The notes under the pieces were generated by a model. It saw only the letters and a list, made by a program, of their open reading frames with translations, was not told the DNA's origin and did no database searches. This document shows positions 34,584 to 58,300 of a stretch of DNA of 64,000 nucleotides, one piece after another. The translations under genes and the position numbers were made by a program. The first letter of the stretch is position 1; the number at the start of each line of letters is the position of its first letter. The stretch covers positions 2,232,001 through 2,296,000 of the forward strand of contig JALIRH010000045.1 in the NCBI GenBank assembly GCA_023055505.1. The letters run 5' to 3'. This stretch comes from Callipepla californica brunnescens (Eukaryota > Chordata > Aves > Galliformes > Odontophoridae).

Positions 34584-34668
34584 GGAATCAGATCATAAAA
34601 GGAACCATGGAATAGTTGGCTTGGATGGGGCCCTAAAGCTGGTCCGTTTCCACGCTCTGTCAGGCAGC
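34584..34668 (-). mobile_element. Diverged CR1 3'-end remnant
   Basis: GGAATCAGATCATA at 34584 matches the start of the CR1 fragment at 1316. It is followed by diverged versions of the inverted CR1 tail (ATGGAATAGTTGG...GGGGCCCTAAAGCTGG). It abuts the G-rich minisatellite directly, which suggests the array arose at the edge of an old insertion. Confidence 0.6.
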
Positions 34669-34671
34669 CGG

Positions 34672-34863
34672 GGCTCGGGGGTGGGGGCGGGGCCGGGCTC
34701 GGGGGTGGGGGCGGGGCCGGGCTCGGGGGTGGGGGCGGGGCCGGGCTCGGGGGTGGGGGCGGGGCCGGGCTCGGGGGTGGGGGCGGGGCCGGGCTCGGGG
34801 GTGGGGGCGGGGCCGGGCTCGGGGGTGGGGGCGGGGCCGGGCTCGGGGGTGGGGGCGGGGCCG
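34672..34863 (+). repeat. Perfect 24-bp G-rich minisatellite, eight copies, upstream of FAM117A
   Basis: Eight identical 24-bp units start at 34672, 34696, 34720, 34744, 34768, 34792, 34816 and 34840. Each has the run pattern G5-T-G5-C-G4-CC-G3, containing one GC box (GGGGCGGGG) and four G-runs able to form a quadruplex on the FAM117A non-template strand. Identity between copies implies recent expansion or homogenisation. Because 24 is divisible by three, the array produces long spurious open frames on both strands. Confidence 0.97.
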
Positions 34864-35347
34864 CCCGGTGCGGAGCGGCGGCCGAAGGCGAAAGAGAAAC
34901 CGCGTCCGGGGGCGGGAGCGCCGCCGCGTGCCGCGCCGCTGATTGGCCCGCTGGCTTGCCGAACACAAACACTGCGGCTCGCTATGATTGGTGTTCTCGA
35001 GGAAGGGGTGGGGAGCCGGGCTACTCGATTGGTTCCGTGCTGTATTGCCGTGGCGTTCTGCTGCCGTGATTGGTTGTGCCGTCAGGGTGAGGGGGTGGGA
35101 CTCGAGAATCTCGCTCGCCAGTGATTGGCTGTGGTGAAAGGGGCGTGGCAGCGGTTGTGATTGGCTTCGGCTACAGCGCGTGCGGCGTGGAGCTCCCAGC
35201 GCCTCCTCATTGGTTCTCGCTAAGGAGGCGGAGGCCTGTCTCTGTGTCACCCAATGAGCGCCGCGCTCTTCCCGCTGGCCCCGACCCCGAGCACTGATAA
35301 GCGGCCGCAGCGGCGGTGGCCGCTCAGTGCCGCGGGTCGGGCCGGGC
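34864..35347 (+). promoter_or_regulatory. FAM117A: FAM117A CpG-island promoter with eight CCAAT/ATTGG boxes
   Basis: ATTGG occurs at 34942, 34987, 35028, 35069, 35124, 35160 and 35209, and CCAAT at 35251, within 314 bp of CpG-rich sequence ending about 90 bp before the start codon. Seven share one orientation, spaced 36-55 bp. Most are extended as GATTGGY, the NF-Y preference. No TATA box was seen. The upstream GC-box minisatellite probably belongs to the same promoter. Confidence 0.75.
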
Positions 35348-50416
<15,069 letters not shown>

Positions 50417-51002
50417 GAGTCAGCCAGCCTCAGCAGCAGCTCTGGCTCCTCGCTGCGTCTTGGCCAGCCCTCAAGGTGGGGACGTGGGGCAGCCCTGGGC
50501 CTGAGGAGCACAGCGGGCGACCGAGGCTGAAAGAAACTGTGACGTTCCATGTGCAGGAGGGGCTCCTTTCCCCGAGCCTCCCCTGCTCAAAGCACTTTCC
50601 CTGTGTCCAGCCATCAGCTGTGGGCGCTGCTGGGAGGATTCAGGTGGAGCTTTCCCGGCGCTTCCATCCCTGCTGCTGCTGCCCGGGGTGCGGTGGGGAG
50701 GAGGACGGCCGCTGTGAGCCCAGCAGCGCCGCGGGGATGGGGCAGAGAGCGGAGCAGTGGCACTGGGGATGTGCACTGTGAGCGCCTCTTGGCAGCGGTG
50801 TCGTGCTGAAGAAGCCTATTTTCTTACGTCCGATGTAGAAGCTCTATTTTCTTCCACAGACACTATTTTTGCAGCTGTTCGGGGTTTGTATTTTACGGAT
50901 CGCGAAGCTCCCGGGGGGGAGCGTTGGCTTTGCAGTTGTGTTTAGGGGGGGTTGGTGGTTGTTGTTTTGTTTTGGCGGTGGTGACCGCTACGTGGAGAAG
51001 AA

Positions 51003-51008
51003 AATAAA
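51003..51008 (+). terminator. FAM117A: FAM117A poly(A) signal
   Basis: AATAAA lies about 590 bp after the FAM117A stop codon. A G16 tract follows 37 bp later. The predicted 3'UTR is therefore 50417 to about 51025. Confidence 0.8.
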
Positions 51009-51045
51009 CGATTTCAGGCACTCTGATGTCCCATTATTTTGGGTT

Positions 51046-51061
51046 GGGGGGGGGGGGGGGG
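51046..51061 (+). repeat. G16 homopolymer after the FAM117A poly(A) site
   Basis: Sixteen consecutive G follow the poly(A) hexamer and precede the SLC35B1 promoter. G-rich tracts downstream of poly(A) signals can pause polymerase and aid 3'-end formation. Its length is likely unstable and hard to sequence accurately. Confidence 0.9.
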
Positions 51062-51165
51062 TTTAATGTGGCGCCGCGCATGCGCACAACCCGCTCGAGT
51101 CGCTCCGGCGACGGCGGGAACGCCAGCCTGGCCCCGCCCCCTGCCCCGCCCCCCCGGCCGCGCAG

Positions 51166-51184
51166 CCAATCACAGCGCTCCACA
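51166..51184 (+). promoter_or_regulatory. SLC35B1: ERSE-like element (CCAAT-N9-CCACA)
   Basis: CCAAT at 51166 is followed after exactly nine bases by CCACA, one mismatch from the ER stress response element CCAAT-N9-CCACG bound by NF-Y plus ATF6/XBP1. It lies about 400 bp upstream of the start codon of an ER ATP transporter. Function is inferred from spacing and gene identity. Confidence 0.5.
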
Positions 51185-51465
51185 TCTCTTTGCATCACCG
51201 TCGGAGCGGCGCTCTGTGAAGGCCCCCAGCCCGGGGCTGCCCCGCGCGCCGCCTGCGTCCCCGTCCGTCCCCGCGGCCGCGATCGCGGCCGAACCGCAGC
51301 AGCCGCGGCGCCGCGGCGGACGCGGAGGGCTCGGCCCCGTTCCTCCGGGATGGTTTCGTTAACCCCCTCGCTCCCGCCGCTCCCCCCCCATCCCCGGCGC
51401 GGGTCCGGCGGCGCGGCGGGCGGGCCGGGCGGGTCCTGCGCGGCGGGCGGGCGCAGGCTGCGTGC

Positions 51466-51573
51466 ATGAGGCCGGCCGCTCCGCCGCCCGCCGCGCCGCG
51501 CGATGTGCTCGTGCCCGTGCTCGTGCCCGCGCTCGTGCCCGCGCTCCCGGCGCTGAGCGGCCGCGCCGCCGCT
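51466..51573 (+). other. SLC35B1: In-frame upstream start giving a possible 36-aa N-terminal extension of SLC35B1
   Basis: ATG at 51466 is in frame with the SLC35B1 start at 51574 with no stop between. The extension begins [11 protein letters not shown] and includes a 12-bp tandem repeat encoding VLVP/ALVP units, making it hydrophobic. Its start context is weak (T at -3, A at +4), whereas 51574 has G at -3 and +4. I recall that some human models also start upstream with MRP; this should be verified. Confidence 0.45.
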
Positions 51574-54500
51574 ATGGGAGCGAACGCGGGCGGCCCCGCG
51601 CTGCCCGAGCGCCTCCGCCTGCCCGTGTGCTTCCTGGGCGTCTTCGCCTGCTACTTCTACTACGGCATCCTGCAGGAGAGCATGTGAGCGGACACACCGG
51701 GGGGGGGGGGGGGGTGAGGAGCCGGCCGCTGCTCACCGGGTCCGCCCTTACAGCACGCGGGGGAAGTACGGCGACGGCGCCCGGCAGGAGAAGTTCACGT
51801 TCGCGCTCAGTTTGGTCTTCATCCAATGCGTCATCAACGCCGCCTTCGCCAAACTGCGTGAGTCGGGGCCGCGCTCCGATCCCGGGGCGCCGCGGGAGGG
51901 GCTCGCGGTGCTCCTTCCTCACGCTCCTTCCTCTCCTCCTCCTCCTCCTCCTCCTCCTCCTCCCCGCAGTGATCCGTTTCTTCGACTCGGTCCGTGTGGA
52001 CCGCACGCAGAGCTGGCTGTACGCCGCCTGCTCGCTGTCCTATCTGGGCGCAATGGTCTCCAGCAACTCTGCCCTGCAGTTCGTCAATTACCCGACCCAG
52101 GTGAGGCTCGGAGCTGTGTCTGCGGTGTCACGGTGCCGTGATGCGGTCGTTGCGTAGCGCTGCAGGCACTGCTGTGTGAGCACATCACTGCTGTGTGAGC
52201 GCATCACTGCTGTGTGAGCACATCACTGCTGTGTGAGCACATCACTCATATGCTCCTTTATTTCCCGAGCAGGTCCTCGGCAAATCCTGCAAGCCCATCC
52301 CAGGTAAGCGTTGCGTGTATTGCCGTGGGTTTCTGGTGCTCTTGGAGCAGCTGTAGAAGCAGTGTGTGCCCGTGCTCTGCTGGGGCGATGGGAGCGGCTC
52401 ACGGCGTCGCTTCTTTGCAGTCATGCTTTTAGGTGTGACCGTGCTGCGGAAGAAGTACCCTCTGGCCAAGTATCTCTGCGTCCTCCTGATAGTCACAGGC
52501 GTGGCCCTGTTCCTGTATAAGCCTAAAAAGGGAGCGGGAGGGGACGACCACATCTTTGGCTACGGAGAGCTGCTCCTGGTGAGTGGACCCACGGCGGCTT
52601 TGCACACCGGGCGCTCCCTGAAGCTCGTGCAGAAGCGCTTGCACGCGTCGCTGAGTTTGAGGGACGCGTCTTCTTGCGGTTTGAGGTCGTGTAATCGGTG
52701 TTTAGTGGATGTTTGGGATGTTTCGGACAAGAGGAGGGAGCTGAAGGTCTTCCCCGTAGGAAGAGGTTCTTTGCTTCACTCGTGTCTCTGTCTCCTTTCG
52801 TCAGCTGCTGTCGCTGACCTTGGATGGGCTGACGGGCGTATCTCAGGACCACATGAGAGCTCACTATCAAACCGGCTCCAATCACATGATGCTGAACGTT
52901 AATCTCTGGTCCACCTTGTTCCTGGGAGCTGGTAAGGAACGCCGGGCACGAAGTACACGGGGCGTGCCCTGCAGGGAGCAGCACCCAGCTCTGCTCCGTA
53001 CGGAATCACAGAGTCCTAAAACTGCTCAGGTTGGAAAAGACCCTCAAGATCATCAGTTCCAACTGCAAACATCCCATAGTGCCCTCGCTAAGAACCCTGG
53101 GCACCACGTCCAGGCACCCAGGGAGGAATAACTGCGTGCACTGGTACAGGTTGGGGATGAGCTGCTGGAGAGGAGCTCTGAGGAGAGGGGTCTGCGGGTC
53201 CTGCTGGATGACAGGTTGGCCATGAGCAGCGTGTTCTGGTGGCCAAGGAGGACAGTGGCATCCTGGGGTGCATTAAGAGTGTGGCCAGCAGGTCGAGGGA
53301 GGGGATCCTGCCCCTCTGCTCTGCCCTGCTGAGGCCTCACCTGGAGCACCATGTGCAGTTCTGGGCTCCCCAATACAAAGCAGACAGGGATCTGCTGGAA
53401 AGAGTTCAGCAGAGGGCACAGAGATAATAAAGGGCGTGGAACAGCTCCTGCATGAGGAGAGGCTGAGAGACCCGGGGCTGTTCAGCCTTGAGAAAAGACT
53501 CAGAGGGGATCTGATCCACGTCTATCAATATCTAAGGAGCAGGAGGCTGAGGGATGAGGTCGGACTCTTCTCAGCAGTGAGTGGAGATAGAATGAGGGGA
53601 AATGGCCACAAACTGAAGCATTGGAAGTTCTGCACAGATGCGTGTGGGAATTTCTTCCCAGTGCACTGACGGAGCACTGGAGCTGCACACAGAGGTGGTG
53701 GATCTCCTCTGGAGATCCCCAAAACCCGCCTGCACAGCCTGGGCTGGGAGCTGCTTTGGCAGCGGGTGGGACTCGATGGTTCCCTTCCAACCCCTGCAGC
53801 TCTGTGGCTCTGTGATGGTGTGTTGTGTCCGGGCTGCTCGGTGCAGCTCTGCTGGCATCCACCAGAGGACACTGCTCCAACGCAGTGTAACTCCGCACTC
53901 TGTGCAGCTGCTGCTGCCTGGAGAATGTCAACTGAAACTACTCTGCCAGTGACTGCTCACACTTCTCATCTCCACCTTTCCCGCAGGGATACTGTTCACC
54001 GGAGAGCTCTGGGAGTTCTTGAGTTTTACCGAACGTTATCCCAGTATCATTTACAATATCCTGCTGTTCGGGCTGACGAGCGCGCTGGGTCAGGTAAACG
54101 CGCTTCCCGTGTTCTGCAGCCTTCCCTGGGGTTTGTTTGCACAGCCGGGAGATGGCGGAGTGAGGTTGCCTGGCTTTCTGTCGCTGTGGTTATCCAGGCT
54201 GCCATAAAATCGAAATGATTACACGGGAGTCACCGGGAGTTGAAAAATGTTCTTTCAGCTCCGGCTCTGTGGGTGAAAAGACGATCTGCGTCGTCCCTTT
54301 CGGTGACAGAAAGCATCCGTTTGTTTTTCAGAGCTTTATTTTCATGACGGTGGTGTACTTCGGACCGCTGACTTGCTCCATCATCACCACGACACGCAAG
54401 TTCTTCACCATCCTCGCGTCCGTCGTCCTGTTTGCCAATCCCATCAGCACCATGCAGTGGGTGGGGACGGTGCTGGTGTTCCTGGGTAAGCGTGGGCAGC

Positions 54501-54706
54501 GAACCCCCGAGCTCTTCCTTCTGTGAGCTCCAGTAAGGTGCAGGGGGACAGCTAACGAAGTCAGCGCCGTTGGGATGAGTTTTCGCGCAGCTCTTTGTGT
54601 TTGAAGGCTGTCAGGAGGTTCCCGTGCACACGGAGTGCTTTATCTCTTCGCAGGCCTCGGACTCGATGCCAAATTTGGGAAGGGAGCGAAGAAGACGTCG
54701 CATTGA
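51574..54706 (+). CDS. SLC35B1: SLC35B1 (AXER), ER ATP/ADP exchanger, 9 coding exons, 324 aa
   Basis: Multi-pass ER membrane transporter of the SLC35 nucleotide-sugar transporter superfamily, homologous to yeast HUT1; reported to import ATP into the ER lumen in exchange for ADP, supporting BiP. Exons: 51574-51683, 51754-51857, 51970-52100, 52273-52303, 52421-52578, 52805-52931, 53987-54093, 54332-54485, 54654-54706; all GT-AG and in phase. Family blocks: [22 protein letters not shown] (first membrane segment), [82 protein letters not shown]. It ends KKTSH, a Lys-rich tail of the ER-retention type. Human protein: 322 aa. Introns are tiny (70-238 bp) except intron 6, swollen by CR1. The start at 51574 has a strong context. 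Confidence 0.97.
51699..51714. repeat. G16 homopolymer in SLC35B1 intron 1
   Basis: Sixteen G occupy nearly a quarter of a 70-bp intron, just after the 5' splice site. G-runs near short introns can act as intronic splicing enhancers. Confidence 0.9.
51934..51963. repeat. (TCC)10 at the SLC35B1 intron 2 acceptor
   Basis: Ten TCC units run up to six bases before the intron 2 3' splice site and act as its polypyrimidine tract. The intron is only 112 bp long. Confidence 0.9.
52168..52243. repeat. 19-bp tandem repeat, four copies, in SLC35B1 intron 3
   Basis: Four units of ACTGCTGTGTGAGCACATC start at 52168, 52187, 52206 and 52225; the second has one A-to-G change. Near identity suggests a recent and possibly polymorphic expansion. 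Confidence 0.95.
53003..53118 (-). mobile_element. CR1 3'-end fragment, minus orientation, SLC35B1 intron 6
   Basis: It begins with the inverted CR1 terminus (GAATCACAGAGTCC) and the inverted tail (AGGTTGGAAAAGACCCTCAA), then reaches a second CR1 in opposite orientation. It is a short truncated copy. Confidence 0.85.
53120..53816 (+). mobile_element. CR1 3' region, plus orientation, SLC35B1 intron 6
   Basis: About 700 bp aligns by eye with the 3' half of the CR1 at 24545-25815, from GGGAGGAATAACTGC to the terminal CTCTGTGATG. Small indels break any frame. Together with the inverted neighbour it accounts for most of the 1055-bp intron 6, the only large intron of SLC35B1. Confidence 0.92.
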
Positions 54707-54980
54707 GGAGGTGGTTGATCTCTGCCGTTGGAATGAACTTTTAATTTATTGTCTTGTACCTCAAAGTCTGTTATGAAACTGGACTCAGGATAGGTGATTA
54801 GAAGGGGAATGTTTGGATTTTTTTTTTCTGTTTGTTTTAGTTTTTTAATTATGAACTGCTTCAGTTTTAACTGCAATCAATAATGTGTTTTCTTTCCGTA
54901 ATCAAAGCTGCAGTACTAGATCCTAGCAGCAGGATGAAATTCTTGCCTTAACAGGAAAACAAAACAACCTTCATATCTTT

Positions 54981-54986
54981 ATTAAA
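54981..54986 (+). terminator. SLC35B1: SLC35B1 poly(A) signal
   Basis: ATTAAA, the common variant hexamer, lies 275 bp past the SLC35B1 stop. I saw no AATAAA between. The predicted 3'UTR is 54707 to about 55005. Confidence 0.65.
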
Positions 54987-55316
54987 GAAAAGGAAACAAT
55001 GGCCACTTCTCCAGGACCTTGATTTCAGCTCCTCCGCTGAGTGCGGGGAGAGGGCTGTCCGAGAGTGGTGGTGCAGCCTGGGGAGATGCCCGGATTAAAG
55101 GCGTGTGTTGAAGATCACCCTCTCTTCTGACTGATCGTATGGTTATTTTTTCCCTGGTGGAGCAGCCAGTCGGACGTTCTGCCATAACAGTGTGCACACG
55201 TGGAGCTGCACTGTACTCTTCACCTGAACTGTTCCCAGGGGCAGCCCCGGGCACGTGTAGAAACGAACAGGAAATCTGTTTAATCACTGGGGTTACAATT
55301 AATTCTTTTCATCTCT

Positions 55317-55330
55317 TCCCCCCCCCCCCC
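55317..55330. repeat. C14 homopolymer
   Basis: A run of about fourteen C is followed by TCCTGCAG, which looks like a splice acceptor on plus, but no supporting exon was identified. Confidence 0.8.
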
Positions 55331-58300
55331 TCCTGCAGAGGAAGGAACAGGATCCTCTGCTGCTCAACTCGTGCCAAGGTTGTGTGACAGCAGCTTCTAA
55401 ATGTTGAAAGGGCCCTTGTTAATTAACCACTATCATGGGGAGCTTTCGCTGACACCCGCTCCCGAGCGTCCCCAGAGCGGCGGGAGGAGGAGCTGTTATC
55501 ATAATGATGCCTTCAGAGTTGGAGAGCAGAATTCTCCAAAGAACAAACTTTACACATGAAAGCACGTTTACACCAGCTGTCGCTTGGTCTCCATCTGTTC
55601 CGTGGCTTTGGCCTTTTGCCCCTCCAGATGGGATCTTGATCTCTTTACTGAGCGGCTGTTGTCAGCCTCCCTTTCCAGCCCCTGCTACCCCCACCCTGCA
55701 GTATTTCTTACAGCTTTTTTTTTTTTGCCTCAAATTCGTTTCTCATTTAATCTGTCTTGTTATCCCATAGCGCCGCTCAAACAACACATTTCTTCAGGAA
55801 TTAAACCTGAAGTTGTTAAAGGGTTTTGCTCTGTCGCCCTCACCTCCTTGTTAACTTGTGCTGCCTTAAAGGTCAAACGATAAGTAGCAAATAAAGATGT
55901 TCTCAGTAGCAGAGAGCCCTGAAATAAAAGCTGCTGTGGTTTAGCTCCGTGGGTCCTGCCTGATGAACACGGTGCATCCGCTGCTGCACGAAGATCCCAG
56001 CCTCCCTGAAGACTGTTATCCTTCACAGTATACTTAAGGTAATTAATCTCCATTTCATAAGAGGGAGCAGAAAAATTGAGTGACTTGCACTGTGTCATAG
56101 ATAGCATTTGATGATAATGTTGTCCTGAAAGTAAAGAGATAATTTCTCTGTGTGTAGGACTTAGTGCTAAGGGACAGGAGGGCACATTTTAAACCCAACC
56201 AGTTCTCAAACTGAGCAACCAAAATCAGCAGAAACACTCCCAGTTCTGCACTTGTTTGTCCTGCAATTAAATAAGTAATCTAACGGAGGAATAACCCTCC
56301 GTCAACACCTGAGAAGTGCATGATGAATCCCTTCCTCAGCCACGTTCCTGCCCACGATCAGGAAAACTGCTCAGTCCTGTTACCTTGTTTGGAGTCACTG
56401 CCTTTCCAAACCACAGGAGGAGGTAACTTCCAGACCACTTCTGCCTTAAGTGCTAGAAAGTCTGCTCCCTCTTCCTGAACTGTTGTCCTCTTCCTGCCCT
56501 GATCCCATGTGTAGCTGCAGGAGAAAGAGTGTCTAATTAGAAAAAAGAAAACAAAGACTTTGCATCGATTCTTTAACCGTGAAAAAGAAGCTCCTGTGGA
56601 CTCGAGGGATGTTCTGCTCAAAGCCACAGCTCTGTCTGTCCTCTGCCCCACTCCGCAGCACTCTGGAGTGCCAGCAGAAATTGAAAAGCTGGGAGCTTTC
56701 TCGGACCTATTTTCTAAGCTGAGATTTGTCTGTAGCAGTATCTACAACTTGTCTGTATTCACAGCACAGATATCAAGATCAGTCTGCCAAGAAGGAAGAA
56801 AAGAAAGGAGATTTTCTCTCTCCTGATTCCTGCAGGCTGCCTTGACCCACTTTAGCTCTAAAGCCTATTCCTGGTACGGCTCCAGCTTGGTTCCTGCTGC
56901 ACCTCCACATCTCTGTAAGAAATTCTTCAAGTCGGTTCCTGTGCTAACCTTGAGTCTGAATCTTTCGGATTTCCTTGGACAGCTTGCTGTCTTTGCTCCA
57001 GACCTCATGTACTGTGAGATCCCAGAGGAGGCTGCAAAAGCAATTCAAGAAGCTATTTTCAAATCAGCACTGGCTTTTTCTCTTGGCTGGCTTTAACAGC
57101 ACTGCCACAGAGCAGGTCTCCAGCTCGGAGCTGCCAGGAGGACTGCTGCAATAGCTCTCCCCAGTGACAGACTGATTACCACGTTCTCAGAAGCCTGCCT
57201 GGTGGCTTCTGCTGTACGCTCCTGCTTGACTTCAGCTACCTCCAGGTAAATACAAGGAAACTCCGAAGGAACTGGGTTTGCTACCTAATTAAAGATCTCA
57301 TCCTGCGTTACTTTTTATTATTAGAAACTTCAGTTCCTCGTGGAGGCACCTTTTGCAGAGGAGTAGCTGTTAAACTCTTCTGGTGGCTTTGTTCTTTGTT
57401 TATAAACAGTGGAAGTGTCTTCAACCACAGTGCAGAAGGCAGAAATTCAACTGGGACGCCCTGATTCATGATGAAGCATAGGAAGGGCTTTGTTTTCAGC
57501 TAAGAGATGAGGAACCTACAAGACATATACAGCGTATTCGAGCTCTTCTAGGTACTGCATGACACCTGGCATGTATCTGTGCACAGGAATCTTTAACTGC
57601 TGCTGTCCAGTTGTGTTCTGCTGATGAGAAGTTGTGGTAGCATGGGCTATAAACTCATCAGCATTGTAGGGGTCTCAAGGATTAAAGCTCAGCACTCAGG
57701 TTCTCTGCCAGCAGTCCGAGCTGTGCCTGTTCTGCTGCATCTGTTTGTGTGTCTGCTTTTTTAGACAGTCTCTAGTTTATTAAAGATGAACTAAGTGCAA
57801 ATGTAGTCAAAAAATAATGATTATATATACGTTTGCAATAGCTTTATTGTGATCATGGATTATTTTCCTAAGTGAAATCTGAAGTGGAGACACTCTCTGC
57901 AGTCAGGATGGCAGATGTTATGAACACTCACTGGGTAATGCTCTTAGTTGGAGCTGACTTGCCAAGGAGTTGCTAAAGCGAAATCTTGAGGCTTGCTCCT
58001 TCATTAGAAGATGAGTGGCCTTTCTCTGAGGAGAAGGGAAATCAGTCGGGTAGGACTTGGCTTTAAGTGCCTTAGGAAAAGACCTGCGAGTGCAAAATGC
58101 AAAGTTCAGACAGTTGAGGCAGCCGTTCCATCTTGCTGCCTTCTTTCCCTGGGTCTGAAGTCCCAGCCCTGAGTCCGTTTCTGGCTCAGTCAGTTACCAG
58201 CAGGGGGAACTCTTATTTCAGTCATTTTCAAGAAATATGAGAAGAAAGCACCTAATTAGCAATAGGATTGTACATCCGAAGCTCTTGGTTTACAGTAGAA

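Larger units (their letters stand above)
51062..51573 (+). promoter_or_regulatory. SLC35B1: SLC35B1 CpG-island promoter and 5' leader
   Basis: Very GC-rich, CpG-dense, TATA-less sequence contains GC boxes around 51129-51152, one CCAAT box at 51166, and an in-frame upstream ATG at 51466. It begins immediately after the FAM117A terminator, so the two genes are arranged head to tail with little spacer. Confidence 0.75.

Noticed and set aside
34567..35124. 185-codon plus-strand frame with GSGVGAGP repeats
   Set aside because: Created by the 24-bp minisatellite period in promoter DNA; no splice link to FAM117A.
51462..52157. 231-codon plus-strand frame over SLC35B1 exons 1-3
   Set aside because: It crosses introns 1 and 2 unspliced in the wrong frame for exon 1; the spliced SLC35B1 model explains the region.
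56842..57096. 84-codon plus-strand frame preceded by an acceptor-like CTGCAG
   Set aside because: No partner exon, no family match, and no CpG island nearby; insufficient support for a gene.
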